NCBI RefSeq assembly: GCF_963662255.1
Contig: NC_085049.1
Span: 22,352,142-22,416,141 of the forward strand
DNA from: Cinclus cinclus
Taxonomy: Eukaryota; Chordata; Aves; Passeriformes; Cinclidae
Direction of reading: 5' to 3'
DNA: 64,000 nt
The position numbers were made by a program, and so were the translations under genes. Below the pieces are notes generated by a model, which searched no databases, was not told the DNA's origin, and was given only the letters and a program-made list of their open reading frames with translations. This document shows positions 26,001 to 38,593 of the stretch, one piece after another. How positions within the stretch are numbered: the stretch's first letter is position 1; each line of letters opens with the position of its first letter.

Positions 26001-28061
26001 ATTTTCCTGTGTCTAAAAGCAGGTGAAAAAAGCAAAGATTCACTCTCAAAATACAAAAAGGAGTCTATATGAAGTGATTGAAAAATTGTATTCCAGATAG
26101 GTGTAAATCTCTGAGATCCTCATACATTATTCAGTAGATAAAAGAGAAGGAAGGACCTGGAAAAGACCAGGGAAAAGTGTTATTACTCCTCTGCTTTATA
26201 AAATTAACTATTTCAAGCTGCTTAACTTTAGCTCAGAACATTGTGTTGGACTGGTGCTCTTATAAAGAGAAATCTGCTGCAAATTAAAATCTTGTCTGCT
26301 GCTTTTGAAAATGAAAAACTGGAGAATACTTATAAAGTGGAGCCACCTTCTTTCCCCTTTTACTGATTTGAAAATTAGTCACATTTCAAATGCTTATTCC
26401 CATGTGTCATCCAGAGAAGACCACCCAAAGTTACTGCATTTTTGAGCAAACTTTCAGTTCTGCAAACCTGCAGTAGCCCCCTGCACTCCTCCCCTCCTGA
26501 CCTCGTCTATTTGGCTCTCAAACACAAGTGTCAAGCAGGACAAAGACCCACAAGGCCCAGCTTCTTTAAAAACACAAAAGGAAAGGGAAAAACAAGCCCC
26601 TATAATCTCAAGGTGCATTTATTAAAACAGATTGTTAACAAAGATAAGAATTTCCACGAAAACCAGCCCCCCTAGTCTTACCCCAAAAGTCCAGTATCAC
26701 AAGCCCCAGTACAATGACAGAGGCCACAGGCTTCCACCTTAGCTGATCTCTACAAATGGTGTAACTCTGATACAGCAACATTTTCAATTAACAGAGATCA
26801 TCAGGCAATAAGGGAACTAAATCTTAATGCTTAAGCACTTAAAAAACTACACTCAGCTCTTATTCCTGGAGTACAACTCATCTAGAAATATATGGATGAC
26901 AACTAGCTGATTAAGGGTTAGGGTGTATAAAAAAATAAAACAACCCCCAAACCAACTAAAAAATCACTTTCCATTACATTGTGAATTAGTTTCCAATAAA
27001 TGCCCACATTGTATTCCCAGACCTGTGCAAAGTAAATAAAAGGCTTGTTTATATTTTCTGCCTTCCTGCTAGGACATACACGGAACTGCCAGTAAATTCA
27101 GCAAAAGCCATTTCCTCTCTTTGCTGAGTTTTCTCCTTGACTCAGATTTTCCCATTTGCTTGCATTCAGGGCTAGGAGTTGAAAACACACATGGTGTTTG
27201 AGAACTGTTGCACACAGAAGACCCCTTAAAACACAGAAAGAGTCAATGGTTTATAATTCCTGAATTGAATGTAAATTGATTTGTCTGATAATATTCTGCA
27301 TCCATTTCATAACATTTGTCATGTTTATACCAGCCTTCCAGTTCTAAACACTGTTTCTACTAAACTAAGAAATTAAGCTGTCTGCATTTTGTTCCTTTAG
27401 AGTCAAAGATTTAGCAGATGGAAATTTTCAAGGTTTTGTGATTTGATACATTCTGTCTCCCTGACATGGGATTATTGAAGTTCTTTGTTCCCTCCTGTGC
27501 ATGTTTTTTGTATCTTACACAATACAGAAGAAAGCAGCTTATCCCTCCTCACACCTCTCCATTCACAAAAATCTGATGGGCATTACATTCACTACAAAGC
27601 ATAAATGACGATGGCAAAAGATATTATACTTTTTTCATGACAAAACTTTTGAATTGATGGGTATGTGGGACAGGGCTGTACCCTCACTCACAGCTAAACC
27701 TTCCTACCCTGACTGTGGGTCACACAAAAAGCTGCACAAAAAGGGGAAAATTTCAGAAAATGGCTCCATTATCATCATCAATTTCACCCAGTTAATAATT
27801 ACATTATTACTTATAATGTACTTACATAATTAATAATTTGCATTATTAAATCTATCTCTGTATAACACATTTAGGCAAGACTGTTATGAGTGTCCTAAGC
27901 CATTCTTTCCCAATGTGTTTCATGTGTTGGTTTACACGTACCCCTGCACTGTTGATGGTTCCTGCTGTGAGCATAACTAGTTTATCTGTTGTTTAAATAT
28001 TTTCAGTTTTTATTACTCTAATCTAAAATATGCCTGGTACCAACTGGGGAGAAGAGAGTGT
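23087..28061. other. Unique AT-rich non-coding sequence, about 5 kb
   Basis: No gene supported. An 87-codon minus-strand frame (23100-23363) beside the T45 tract has no known domain. The AT-rich stretch at 27790-27850 holds several AATAATTA and ATTATTA repeats on both strands. No CR1 was recognised. Confidence 0.6.
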
Positions 28062-28162
28062 GCATATATATACATATGTAGATAGTTAGATAGAGATATA
28101 GATATAGATTAGATATAGATATAGGTGATATAGATAGCTATAGCTATAGGTATAGATAGATA

Positions 28163-28198
<36 letters not shown>
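28062..28198. repeat. Compound microsatellite: TATAGA-type then (TG)n
   Basis: Degenerate TAGATA/TATAGA units run from about 28079 to 28160, preceded by a short ATATAC stretch. A (TG)n tract follows at 28163-28197, broken once by GCG. TG tracts may adopt Z-DNA. The mixed structure suggests successive expansions. Confidence 0.93.
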
Positions 28199-28200
<2 letters not shown>

Positions 28201-28256
28201 ATACATATATTGATACTTTTGTTACAACATTTAATTTATGAATCATTAGTGATGAC

Positions 28257-28314
28257 TCAAAATTTGAACACTGTTATCAACAATACTGTTGTCAAAATTT
28301 GAACACTGTTATCA
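28257..28314. repeat. Two-copy direct repeat, 23 bp identical, period 35
   Basis: The 23 bases at 28257-28279 (core AAAATTTGAACACTG) recur exactly at 28292-28314. The 12-bp spacer partly repeats the unit end. A recent local tandem duplication next to the microsatellite is the likely origin. Confidence 0.92.
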
Positions 28315-31211
28315 CCAACAATAATAATAGAAAATTAATGCTTAAAATGAAACCGGGTGCATTTCAATCATTGCCTACAGAGTACAGCACTCATTTAGAC
28401 TGGACCACTGCAAGATGACTTACACATTCTATAGTATCTAGATTTATGATTTTTTACATTGAATTTTCATTAGCTATTCTTACTACCTGCTAGTCCTACT
28501 GTCAATTAATTTGTTATTGAGAATTAAATTGGATTCATGTGAGCAAACCTCTGTGGATGTCTCCACCAGCCAGGAGCTATGGCCAGTCCAATTTACTGAC
28601 TTTTTAAAGCCACATCACTTTGCAGGTGATTTTTTCAGAGTGATTGTTTTTCAGAGAAAACAACCCGAGATACTGCTTTGAGAAACAAAGTGTGTTGAAT
28701 GTTCATGCTTTCAGAGAGGACACTTTCCCACTTCAGGCTATCCTTCCCAGGTCCCTTGAGGAGGCCTGAAGAGGGTTTAGCTCTGGTGCCGTCCCTCTGC
28801 ATGTGACAATCTCCCCGTGGCGTGGCACAGCCCTGTGTTTGGGGGACCCTCTGCAGCTCTGCCTGCAGGAGAAGGGCCCCTTTGACCCCATGGCACAGAG
28901 ACAGATTTGTAGGTCTCGGTCTTCATGCACTTTAAACTCATCTCCACAGCTGGTTTACTGCAGAACGAGCTTTATTGGCAAAAAAAAAGAAAGAAAAAAA
29001 ATTGTCTCTTAAGTGCAGGGTGTGATTGATAACTCTTGGTTTCAGCTTTTTGCCCCACACTCCTCTGCCTCCCCTCACACCACAGCACTCACTGTAGATG
29101 ATTTTAAAGCACTCCAGGAGCTGCATTTTTCCTCTACAACATATTTGAGAGTTTTTTATGTCACTGGAGAACATGCTGATCAAAACACTCATATCATTCC
29201 TGTCTTACAAATTCTGTATTTAGCTTCCAGGTGGGAGAACAGGAGCTTTGCTCATTCACATCCAAGCAGAACGATAACATCCAAGGAACTTTTCACACTT
29301 CCCAAAAATCACTTTGCAATTCCGAAGAAATACCAAGCAATTGTCTAACAATGTAACGCCAGGAATGCCATATCAAATCTGTGGCCTTGCAGACTTAATA
29401 AAAGCTCTTTTAAATGGACAGCACTATTCATTCATAAAACCTACTGAACATACTTAAAATCCACTGAACAGCATTTTCCACACTTGTTTATCCTGAATCA
29501 CTTCCATTGTTGTTTCCCAAGAAGGTCACACACTACTATGACCTCAGAATTCAATGTAAAACTGACATTTTAATATCGGCTGAATGGGATAAATTAACTA
29601 TACATGAAATGTAATGGACTGAAAGTACTACAAAGGGAAAAATGCTTGAGTTATTTAACAACTTATTAGTCAGTGTTTTAACATTTTAAGGCTGTTGTAG
29701 ATAACTCCTTATCAACTAATGATGTATCTTTGTAGGGATACCATTTCCCTATTACTGTCTCTCTAAAAACAAATTAGAACAGTACTCATTAGACAACTGA
29801 TTTGTTGATTATAAACTTAGGTTGGCTCAGAGAGGTAAAAACTACTTTAATGAGAGAAACTGAAGCCTGAAATCAAGAGGGTTTTAAAATGCTATCATAA
29901 AAATTAAAGTGATAGTAACAGCTAATCAAGGCATTTCAAGATAATAGCGTATTTCCACTTTTTGGTAAAAGAACCTGTGTTTGGCAAGTTTGTTTGTGAT
30001 GAGATTAGGGAATTTGCTGCTGTAATATAAACAATGTATTTACCGAAAAAGCAACTGTAAGTAGGGCTCCCTTGGAACTGTATTCTTACATTCTTACAAG
30101 GAAGTTGAGAACACTTCTATTTAAAGGACATATTTATTATCACTGTGAAATATATGGCACATCTTTAATGTGTGCTTCATTGTCACGGAATTCATCAAAA
30201 ATGGTGATAATGTTTTGTTTTGAAGTTTCTACTACAGTCTTCAAAGCACAGACACCTGCAACTTTCTTAATTGAAATACTATAATTAAAGCAGCCCAAAT
30301 ATTTAAACTATTCCATCTGTCTTGGCTCAACACAAACCAAAATATTGATTTCCTTACTCTAAATGTAAGTCACTTGATTTATCATAAAAGGGTGTGAGTT
30401 CAACCCTCCAACAACACACATTGCATCAAAACCATGTAACAGAAATAGCTATTACAGATGTTCTCAAAAGCTATTTCAAGCTCCACTTTGTTTCTGAAGT
30501 ATTTTCTTTAACTGAACATTTGTTCTTACTTCTGCTATTCTGAAGTAGACAGGAGAAAGAGGGTAGAAACATATCATCTCAGAAGAAAAACTTCCAGAGT
30601 TTCCTGGCAGTTTTCAACTTCCTCCTCAAGTAGCTGATTCAAAAACTGGAAGAGCTGTTTTGCTATGTAAGAGCCCAAGTGTGCAACCCTGAGCCAGAAA
30701 TGGATTTGAAAAAGAAATCCTTTATTATAATACTAATACCTTACTTGCTTCTTTCTGTATTTCTTTTTCATGTAAACTAGTGAAAAGTTTTGTCTTGATA
30801 TCTAAAAGCTGGTGAGTTACATGAGGAGACATCTCCACATTTGTTGGAAAGTGACTTCTAAGTTTAACTCATAAATTAAAAAGAAGTCTTTCTCATTCAG
30901 GAACTTCAGGGTATCACCTGAGCAAGGAGTGAAACATTAATCATTACTTACACTTATGAAGGAATGCCAAGCTCAGCACAGAGGAATCTCCTCAGCCCTT
31001 CAATTTATTTATATTTTTTGCAGCAAAATGGTCAAGCTTTCCTGAATTCTTTCCCAGAGAAGTAGCAGTAAGCTGAATGTGAGAATGCCTGCAAAGGGAA
31101 CTCATCCAAGTTAGTTTATCCAGAGGTCACAACCAGCACACTTTGAAATTTGACAGAAATTACAAGTGCAACTCTGTAGAGGTGATTTGTATCTTGAAGC
31201 ATCCCCCTCCT
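28315..31211. other. Unique non-coding sequence
   Basis: No gene supported. The part at 28720-29090 is GC-richer and carries the 111-codon plus-strand frame at 29013-29348, which has no domain. No recognised mobile element. Confidence 0.55.
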
Positions 31212-31229
31212 CCCCCCCCCCCCCCCCCC
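31212..31229. repeat. C18 homopolymer followed by A9
   Basis: Eighteen consecutive C followed directly by nine A (31230-31238), preceded by CCCCCTCCT. The minus strand is a G-run able to form a quadruplex. Confidence 0.93.
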
Positions 31230-31238
31230 AAAAAAAAA

Positions 31239-32803
31239 GGCAGTTTGGAAATTATTCTCTGTGTTTCAACCAGAATATTAATCCTATCATTACTTAACGT
31301 CACTGTGATTAACTCCATATACAGGCCCTATCCAGGAAAGATCCCTGGGGAGCTGGGGGGAAAGAAATATTCAGTGCAGTGGCACCTAATCTTTGGAGGA
31401 GATAGCTGAGTGTTACTGCAAAATAAACAATATTAATCACTGCTATGCAAAAAATGCTGTGCAGTTTACCTCTGAAAATATGAGCAGTGCTCTTAAAGGT
31501 TATCTTTTAGATTAAACTAAATGATGGAAGTCATTCTAGCCTTTAGAATTCAACCCTTAGCAAGCTAATCAGCTAACTGCACAGTTAAACTTTTCTCTAA
31601 TTTGCTCCCAAATCACCATATTCATCCCCAAATCAACAGCCAGATTCCTGGGATATGACATGAAACAGCTTTTTTTTTTCTCTCTCTCTTAAATTGTCTT
31701 TGTTTTCCTCATGATTGCCAGAGGAATACAGTACATCTGCTTTAAACCACAGTGATCTCCCATAGTGGTCCAGTCCCAGTTTTAATTTTTACTCACAACC
31801 TGGGGAGAATAAAATACACCACTGCAACAGTAACATCCCTCCTTCCTAGCCAGCACTCATAGAGAAGACAGACAATAAAATCTTTAGAAAGAGAATTCTA
31901 TTACATTGCAACATGTGATAATAATATCCTGGATGTTTATCCACACAGTTACACCTTTTTTGTTGTTGAATCAGGACTAGGAGGCAAGCTTTGACAGCTA
32001 TTTTTTTTTTCTATTTCTCAAAACTAGTATTAGAGTAGAAATTCTAGATGCATTGCTGATGGCATCTACTGCAAACATTGCATATAAACTAGGAGAAAGC
32101 CAGGAGAACTGGAGCAAAAAAAAATTTTCGTCCATGAGGCACCACTTATCATCCAATTGTCATCAGCTGTGTAAAAATAGAGTGACAAACACTGGTGTGG
32201 ACACACAGTGTGTGAGCAGCCCAGACTTCCCCACTGCTAAAATAGAATAGTATGCCACAAGGAGCATTTTTGAAAGAACATCAACTTTTTCACCAATGTT
32301 CTGCAGCTGACCCAGTGTTCTGAGCAGCATCAATGTCCTGAAAAATGCTGAGGAACCTTTCCTTGGGCTTTCCTCAATATTATAAATGTTCAGCTAAACT
32401 TCAGGCCACAAATAGGTTAAACTGAAAATTCAATCATTTCCAGTGGTGAAGATATTAGGAAAAGTATTCTACTGCAGTGTATTTACCTTAGCACATAGGG
32501 AAACAAAAAACAATTAGCTTTGTAAAGAGATTTTCTGCAGGGAAACTGACAGGTAATGTGGTCATGTTTGGTTCCCCCCTCTGGCTAGATCTAGTCTAGA
32601 TTTGTGGGTTAAATGATGCTAGGATGCATCTTCCTGTGTAACTTCAGGAAACAAAACCATTTACGTGCTCAGAAAGTGCTGTAATAATATCATATTTTTA
32701 AAGAATTTTCATGCTTAAGCACCTACTCACTAGTAGCTCACCAGATTCTTTAATCTGGTCACATCTGTGTCCACTGATTGCATTATTGTTATAAGATATG
32801 CAG
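31239..32803. other. Unique non-coding sequence
   Basis: AT-rich, short frames only. A CTAGATCTAG palindrome lies near 32586-32595. No recognised repeat family. Confidence 0.6.
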
Positions 32804-32861
32804 GGAATTACAGCTAAGGCAGTGGCCAAGAAGGTTCAAATTCACTCACTCTCTGAGACAG
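32804..32861 (+). other. Candidate exon, 58 nt (weak)
   Basis: A TATGCAG acceptor with a poor pyrimidine tract precedes 58 nt open in frame 0 (GITAKAVAKKVQIH...). A strong ACAG|GTAAGC donor follows at 32862. The peptide is basic and not recognised, and the length is not a multiple of three. Listed mainly for the donor. Probably a chance pseudo-exon. Confidence 0.12.
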
Positions 32862-33850
32862 GTAAGCAAAGCTGCAATAAGGGAGTGAAATACCAGACAG
32901 AAATAATATTCTTCCTCCCAGATTTTCATGTGTCCCTGAAATGCACCACATACTCTCAAAAGCACTTATATTTTCTGGTGAGGGCTGACAATCCATTGCT
33001 CTAAGTAAGATCAATAGCAGAAGTAACTCACTTCCCAGGTAGGAACACCATGGCTATGGTACAAATCTTTATGCAGAAGGAACTAAAGGGTTGTATTTAA
33101 CTCATTAGACTATACTGCACCTGGGAACAAGTAGAAAATTGGCAAGGAAGGATAAAAAAGGCCTAGGAAACTCTTGCATGTAAACAAAATATAAAAAATC
33201 AGGAATCTGTATAATAAGGAATAGTGATCAGTAAATTAGCCCAGGCAAACTTTTTAATTGTGGGGTGAACTGAGAATAAAATCTATGGTTTTCATTAAGG
33301 GTGTACTTGCCAGCTGTAAATGGTGAAGAACAGCTAACTTCTGAATAAGGAGTGAGACAAAGTCAGTGTCAATTGAAATATCAAGATGACTGTACCATCT
33401 GACTTGGTTTAGTTATCATCCCAATTGACAAGGACAGCTAGGGGGGGAAAAATCCTCCTCATCATAATCCAGTCTTTATTGAAACAGCCAGGCCCAGCAT
33501 GCCATTGTCCCCAGCCTCATGAAACTCATTCCCAACAAAAGCACCATGAAATTACAGAAAGGAGTTTGCAGCTCTTCAGGAGCAGGTAGCAGAAAAGATA
33601 AATCTACAAGCCTTTTATCTGCAAAAGCTCCTATTTTAATCTGGTCCAGGTCACAAAAGAGCATGGTTTCAATCAAGTGTTCTTTACCAATGAGGTGTCA
33701 CACAGCTCAACTGAAAAGGCAGAGACTAAAAACTAAAACACCTTTTTTTTTCTTTACAGAATAATCAAAATGTGCTTATCAAGTTATCTGGGAAGACTCA
33801 CATAGTGCTATTTATTTTTGTATTCTACTCTGATATTCTGATATTTTCAG
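32862..33850. other. Unique non-coding sequence
   Basis: No gene or recognised repeat. Frames up to 81 codons without domains. Confidence 0.6.
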
Positions 33851-33994
33851 ATCCAGAGATACCTTCAGTGACTGCTGATTTAACAGTGAATGTGTGCTCA
33901 GCCATGAGGCACTTTGTACCTCCTGCAACCCCTATTAAAACTCTACATCATTTTTTCCTTGCCTGCTGTCATTTAGTGAAAACTGCTGGTAGAG
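33851..33994 (+). other. Candidate internal exon, 144 nt, strong splice signals
   Basis: The acceptor has a long T/C-rich tract (33811-33850), ending TGATATTTTCAG. The donor GAG|GTAAGA at 33995 is near consensus. Between them 144 nt are open in only one frame, and 144 is a multiple of three. The predicted part starts PEIPSVTADLTVNVCSAM, has three cysteines, and ends near HLVKTAGR. The other two frames stop early. The enclosing frame (33772-34101, 109 codons) is longer than the exon, so openness alone is weak evidence. No family is recognised. It could be an exon of a lncRNA or of an unknown coding gene, or chance. Confidence 0.25.
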
Positions 33995-36481
33995 GTAAGA
34001 ATCTCTCTGAGCAGTTTCTCAGAAATTTATTTAATGGTGGAAAGGGTGATACCAGGAGACACTTAAAAAAAATCCATAAAATTCTGTCACAAATAAATTA
34101 ATATTTTAATTAACAAATGGAACCAAACTGCAAAAGAAGCTTCTTTTTTTTTCCTCTTGTATTCTGAATCGAAACCAAAAATGAATACTAATGTAATAAT
34201 GCTAGATCAAACATCCTAATGAATTTACACTGGTGAAGTCTTGGCTGTCTGATGACAGCACTCCCCCAGTGAATAAGTGCACAGTGCATTGTCCCCTCTA
34301 GAGCTCAACTTCAAAGCCCTGGAAAATCTCCTTTGAGTTTTGAACCTCCCAGATCAAAGCCTTGGAGTTCATTTATACTTTTAGACTCAGATGAAGGCAG
34401 GCAGTAAGACAGCCATGATTTAGAAGATAAATCACTTCAGAACAATGTCTATGAGCATTCTCTATGGCATTGCACTTGAAATTAGGTTTAGAAAGTGATA
34501 CCACACAGACACTACTGCAGTGTCAGGAAAACTGAGGCAAAAAAAAACAAACTTTTTTTTAACTTCCCCAGTGGAATTTACCTTTTGATTTTGCTAGTTT
34601 GCTTACCCACGCAGATATTGATGGCTCACACCCATGACAATTTATACATAGGCTGGGATTTAACCTATCTGTTCACTGCATTAGAGAAAAATAAAGATTT
34701 CAGTGTCTAAACCCCCCCCCACCCCCAGATATCTGAAGAAATAAGCCTCCCCTCATCAGACAAACAAACACTCTCTGGACCAAGCATGTGGCTTGATCTG
34801 CATGCAGGCTACATCAAAGCCTGCCTCGTCCAACCCTGCTGCATGTGAGTGGTTAAAAAAGACAAGAACAACCCCTACAGCAACTCTGCTCACACTGAAC
34901 AATGAAATCAGGAGTTCAGACACATTACCTACATTTGTTCCAATATTTATAGGCTCCTTGGGTGTGCTTAAACATAGCAAAGCAATAATCAGCCCAGCAC
35001 AGTACCCAGCACTCCCATGGCTGATGGAATAGAGTCGTTTAAAGCCTTGGCTACTTCTCTTGACTGACTGCATAAGATTGAAGCCCAGGGCAGCCTGGGC
35101 ATTGGAAGATCCCCTGGAAGTGACTCAGAATTGGGAAGTCTGAGCAGACCCGAGCAGTGTTGCCACAGCACATCTTCCACTGCTGCCCCTCTGCTCTTGC
35201 AATTCTCAAGGTTCTTGTACACCTTCAGAGGGTAAATTATGCAGGAACTTGTCTAATCTGTGAGACATAATTTCTTTTTCACACCTAGAAGTGTTTTTTT
35301 ATAAGCACACTGAACAGTGTACCTTAATGGACACTGAGGTGTGGGGAAGAGCAAATCTCCAGTCTGAAGAGTGGACTGGGACTTCATTTTGTAGGAGACT
35401 CATCACCTATTTTAAAGGCCTACTTTTTTAAAAAAAGCTTTTTTCTAGCTGAAGACAGATGTAAAAAATCAGTGAGTAAGAATTTTACTTCTCTACATCC
35501 TCCTTTAGATTGTTTGTAAACCATCTGCACAGAGCTGAAAACTTTCAAGTGGAAACTTTTAAGATCTAAACAACTAACAGTCACAAGGTTTTCTGAGTTT
35601 GGATAAGAGTTTGGCTCAGAGTAACTTACAAAAAAAGGCTTAGAGTTTATCTGGGAAAAGACTCTGGGAGAGCCTTGAGGGAACTCTGAGGACATAACCC
35701 AACAAATATCACAACATTTTACACAGTGGTTTTAATTGATTAAACTTCTAGTTTATAAAATTATTTAACAATATTCAAGCATTGTATTCAATTAATACTT
35801 TTTTTGTTTCTTCTTACTGTCAGTGAGGTCAAATACAACCAACTGATTTGCACCTTAAGTAATAAGGATAAAATGCTGTGTACAAGTGTTTGTACGAGTT
35901 CTGAACAACTGCTTAATATAGAGAAATGCTGCTGTACTCAGAAAAAAAATAGCCCAAAACATATTTCTGTTTTGCTTCCTGTCAAATAAAAAAACCCCAA
36001 AACCTTAAAGGAGCCAAGGGACAGCTGAATAAAAAAACATTATTTTCCTTACTGCTCCCCTATTAAGTATTGCAAGCTGTTGGATAAAAATAATGCACAC
36101 AATTTGCCTCCATGTAAAAAGGACAAGGAATTTGACAGATGTCACTTTTTGATGTGACCAACAGAAACCTTGGGAACTGCAGGTGCGGCTGAAATGGGAA
36201 GTTAGGGGCAATTTCCCCCCTGTGTTTGAATTGTATGGATTACCCTAAGTGAAGAACCTACCCTTCCCTTTAGGAAGCTGCCTTGGGAAGTCTCTTAATC
36301 CCAACTGCAGTAGTGTGTGTACTCCACAGAAATGAACTCCTTCCCTGCCTTCAGCCAAGGCTGTAAAAATACATATCCTGCCTCAGACTGGGATTTTTGG
36401 AATGTTGACTGAATGCACATAGAGGTAAACAGACTTAGGCCATCCTTAATTTACATGTATCCATCCGAGTCCTCCTAATAG
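33995..36481. other. Unique non-coding sequence
   Basis: No gene supported. C9 then A and C5 lie at 34712-34726. The stretch 34790-35220 is a little GC-richer and has overlapping frames of 77 to 105 codons on the minus strand without domains. Confidence 0.55.
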
Positions 36482-36545
36482 CTGATGTTAAATACTGGGA
36501 CAAGACACTGTTTTCTTGGAGGAAATCAAACAGTGACAATCTGTG
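36482..36545 (+). other. Candidate exon, 64 nt (weak)
   Basis: A pyrimidine-rich acceptor, GTCCTCCTAATAG, precedes 64 nt open in frame 0 (LMLNTGTRHCFLGGN...), followed by a strong GTAAGT donor at 36546. Length is not a multiple of three and the peptide is not recognised. Low confidence. Confidence 0.13.
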
Positions 36546-37520
36546 GTAAGTGGCCTCCCGACCTACCTGTTCTTTAATTAAGCGCGAACACTTTGAGCAG
36601 AGTCCACTTGGCTTATCAGTCTTTGTATGGCTCTGGCATTATCAGGAGTTTTTGGTTTTCTCTTGCTCTTGTTGCTTTCTGAGGTTTACCTTTCAGAGGC
36701 AGGAATTCTGCCAGCATGCAGGAGGATTTATAAAACAAATGCAACACATAAAGCAAGGCACCCAGAAGCAGTGGACAGCTTGGGTAGCCACTGAAAAATG
36801 GCTTTTACATATTCCTGTTTCACTGTCCCAAGGACTCCCATTTGTGGAACACACTGGAACCAACCAGCCAGGAAATTCCAGACACATGGAGGACCAGCTC
36901 TGCTTAGCACTAAATATTTCAACTTTTAGCTAAATCATCTGGATTTGTAGCTTTACTAAATGAAGACAGAGTCATTAACACAGAGATGGGGAGTCTAAGA
37001 AGTAGCACTTATCCAGGAACATCTAAAAATTAAACAATGAGCAACAAAGCAAACACAAAACACAACTTCTCTGATGTCTTTTATTTTCACACTTACAATG
37101 CCTGTGCAGGGGAACAACTTCTGCTGAAAAGCACTGAAGCAAAAGCCAAATCAGCTTGGTAAAACCCTGAGTTTGTTCAACGTTCCATATAATTAAACAG
37201 CCTGGAATTTGAAACTGCTTAGAAAAATCCTGCTCCTCACCAATACAGAATAAGAAGAAAAAAAAGGAGAGGAAAAGGAAAATGAGCCATCTCTACAGTT
37301 GCCTACCTGGATTTCCTTGCAGGGAAGCTACACATCCATGCCTGTGGACAGCAACTAATATTATTTAGAATATTTTCCTCCTAAATATTTAGATCTTAAC
37401 CAATTGCTCTCAATTAAAATTGTGTGTTAATTATTTAAATATGTTACTTTGAAGTCATCTAAGCATGGATAATAAAATCTATTTTGTTATCACTTATTAG
37501 GTCACAATTCCACAAATTAC
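36546..37520. other. Unique non-coding sequence
   Basis: A 127-codon plus-strand frame (36550-36933) has no recognisable domain and is treated as chance. No repeat family seen. Confidence 0.55.
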
Positions 37521-37536
37521 AAAAAAAAAAAAAAAA
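37521..37536. repeat. A16 homopolymer
   Basis: Sixteen consecutive A, then GAGG. Simple sequence. Confidence 0.9.
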
Positions 37537-37662
37537 GAGGAAGAATTATATATTTCTGTATATTTGATTACTAAATGCTGTGGCACACTGAGGCAAACTT
37601 TCTCTAAAATTGGATGGGGAAAGACCATTGACAGACTATTTCCTAAATGTTTATTTACAGGG

Positions 37663-37826
37663 AAATAAAAAACAAACAAACAAACAAACATAAAAAACCC
37701 CCAAAAAACCAAAAAAAACCTAATCAGAAACAAACAAACAAAAACCTAGAACAACAAAAAAACCACAAAAAACAAACAAAAAAACCAAACAAAAAACCAA
37801 AAAAAAACCCAAAAAACCAAAAATCA
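37663..37826. repeat. A/C-only low-complexity tract
   Basis: About 165 bp consist of A and C with very few G or T. It is built from CAAA units and variable A-runs separated by CC or CCC. The 100-codon Lys/Pro/Asn/Gln-rich frame through it is an artefact of composition. It is longer and more irregular than a normal microsatellite. Confidence 0.92.
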
Positions 37827-38544
37827 CCACGAAGAAATGACCAAACCAAAAAACCTTCTAGGGATTATGGTTTAAAGGCAAAAAAAGTGCTACTACCTGA
37901 CTATGTAAGCACAGTCATATATAAACATGACATATACATAAATCTGTAGTTAATTCATAATAAGTGGCAACGAAGGTACATTGCAATTGTACCTATGCAG
38001 AGGTTTTGATTGTTGAGTGTCATGGGAGAGCAAAATAATGTTACAAATTCAGCACAAACTACAGCTCAAGAGTAATTTTTAGCTCTCATAATAATAAAAA
38101 ATTACTCAAAAGTTTGCCAGAAACCTCAGAATACTTTGCTGTCTAAAATCAGGGGATTTAATCAAGTGCTAAACCAGTATTGCATTTGTTGATAGTTTAT
38201 CCACTAGAAATGTTGAAGGCCATAGAATTTCCAAAGAGATGGAGAGCTACCCTTCACTTATTCCAAGAAGAATGGGGAAAAGGGACATTAGGTGGAAGGT
38301 TTTAAAGAGAAAACGCCTGAAGTAGACAAAACTCCACCTGCTGAAAGGCAACATAAAAACAACAGCAACAGATGAGCTACTATACATAGGACTTTTTTAG
38401 GATTCAGAGATTTTGAGGCAGCATTTTATGACATTTTTTGGGCATAAAATGGTGAAAGAATAAGGTCAAAAAAGAGACTGAAAAGAAAACTTTGAAAACT
38501 TTCCACAATTTTGGACTTCCACATACAAAGAAATATGTAATACT

Positions 38545-38593
38545 TGTTGGGTTTTGGTGTTTTTATTTTGTTTTGTTTTGTTGTTGTTTTTAG
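38545..38593. repeat. (TTTTG)n simple repeat
   Basis: Irregular TTTTG/TTG units, about 49 bp, roughly complementary in composition to the A/C tract 0.8 kb upstream. Confidence 0.85.

Noticed and set aside
26909..26926. Telomere-like TTAAGGGTTAGGG
   Set aside because: Fewer than two full TTAGGG units; expected by chance.
37647..37949. Lys/Asn/Gln/Pro-rich 100-codon frame
   Set aside because: Produced by the A/C-only simple sequence.
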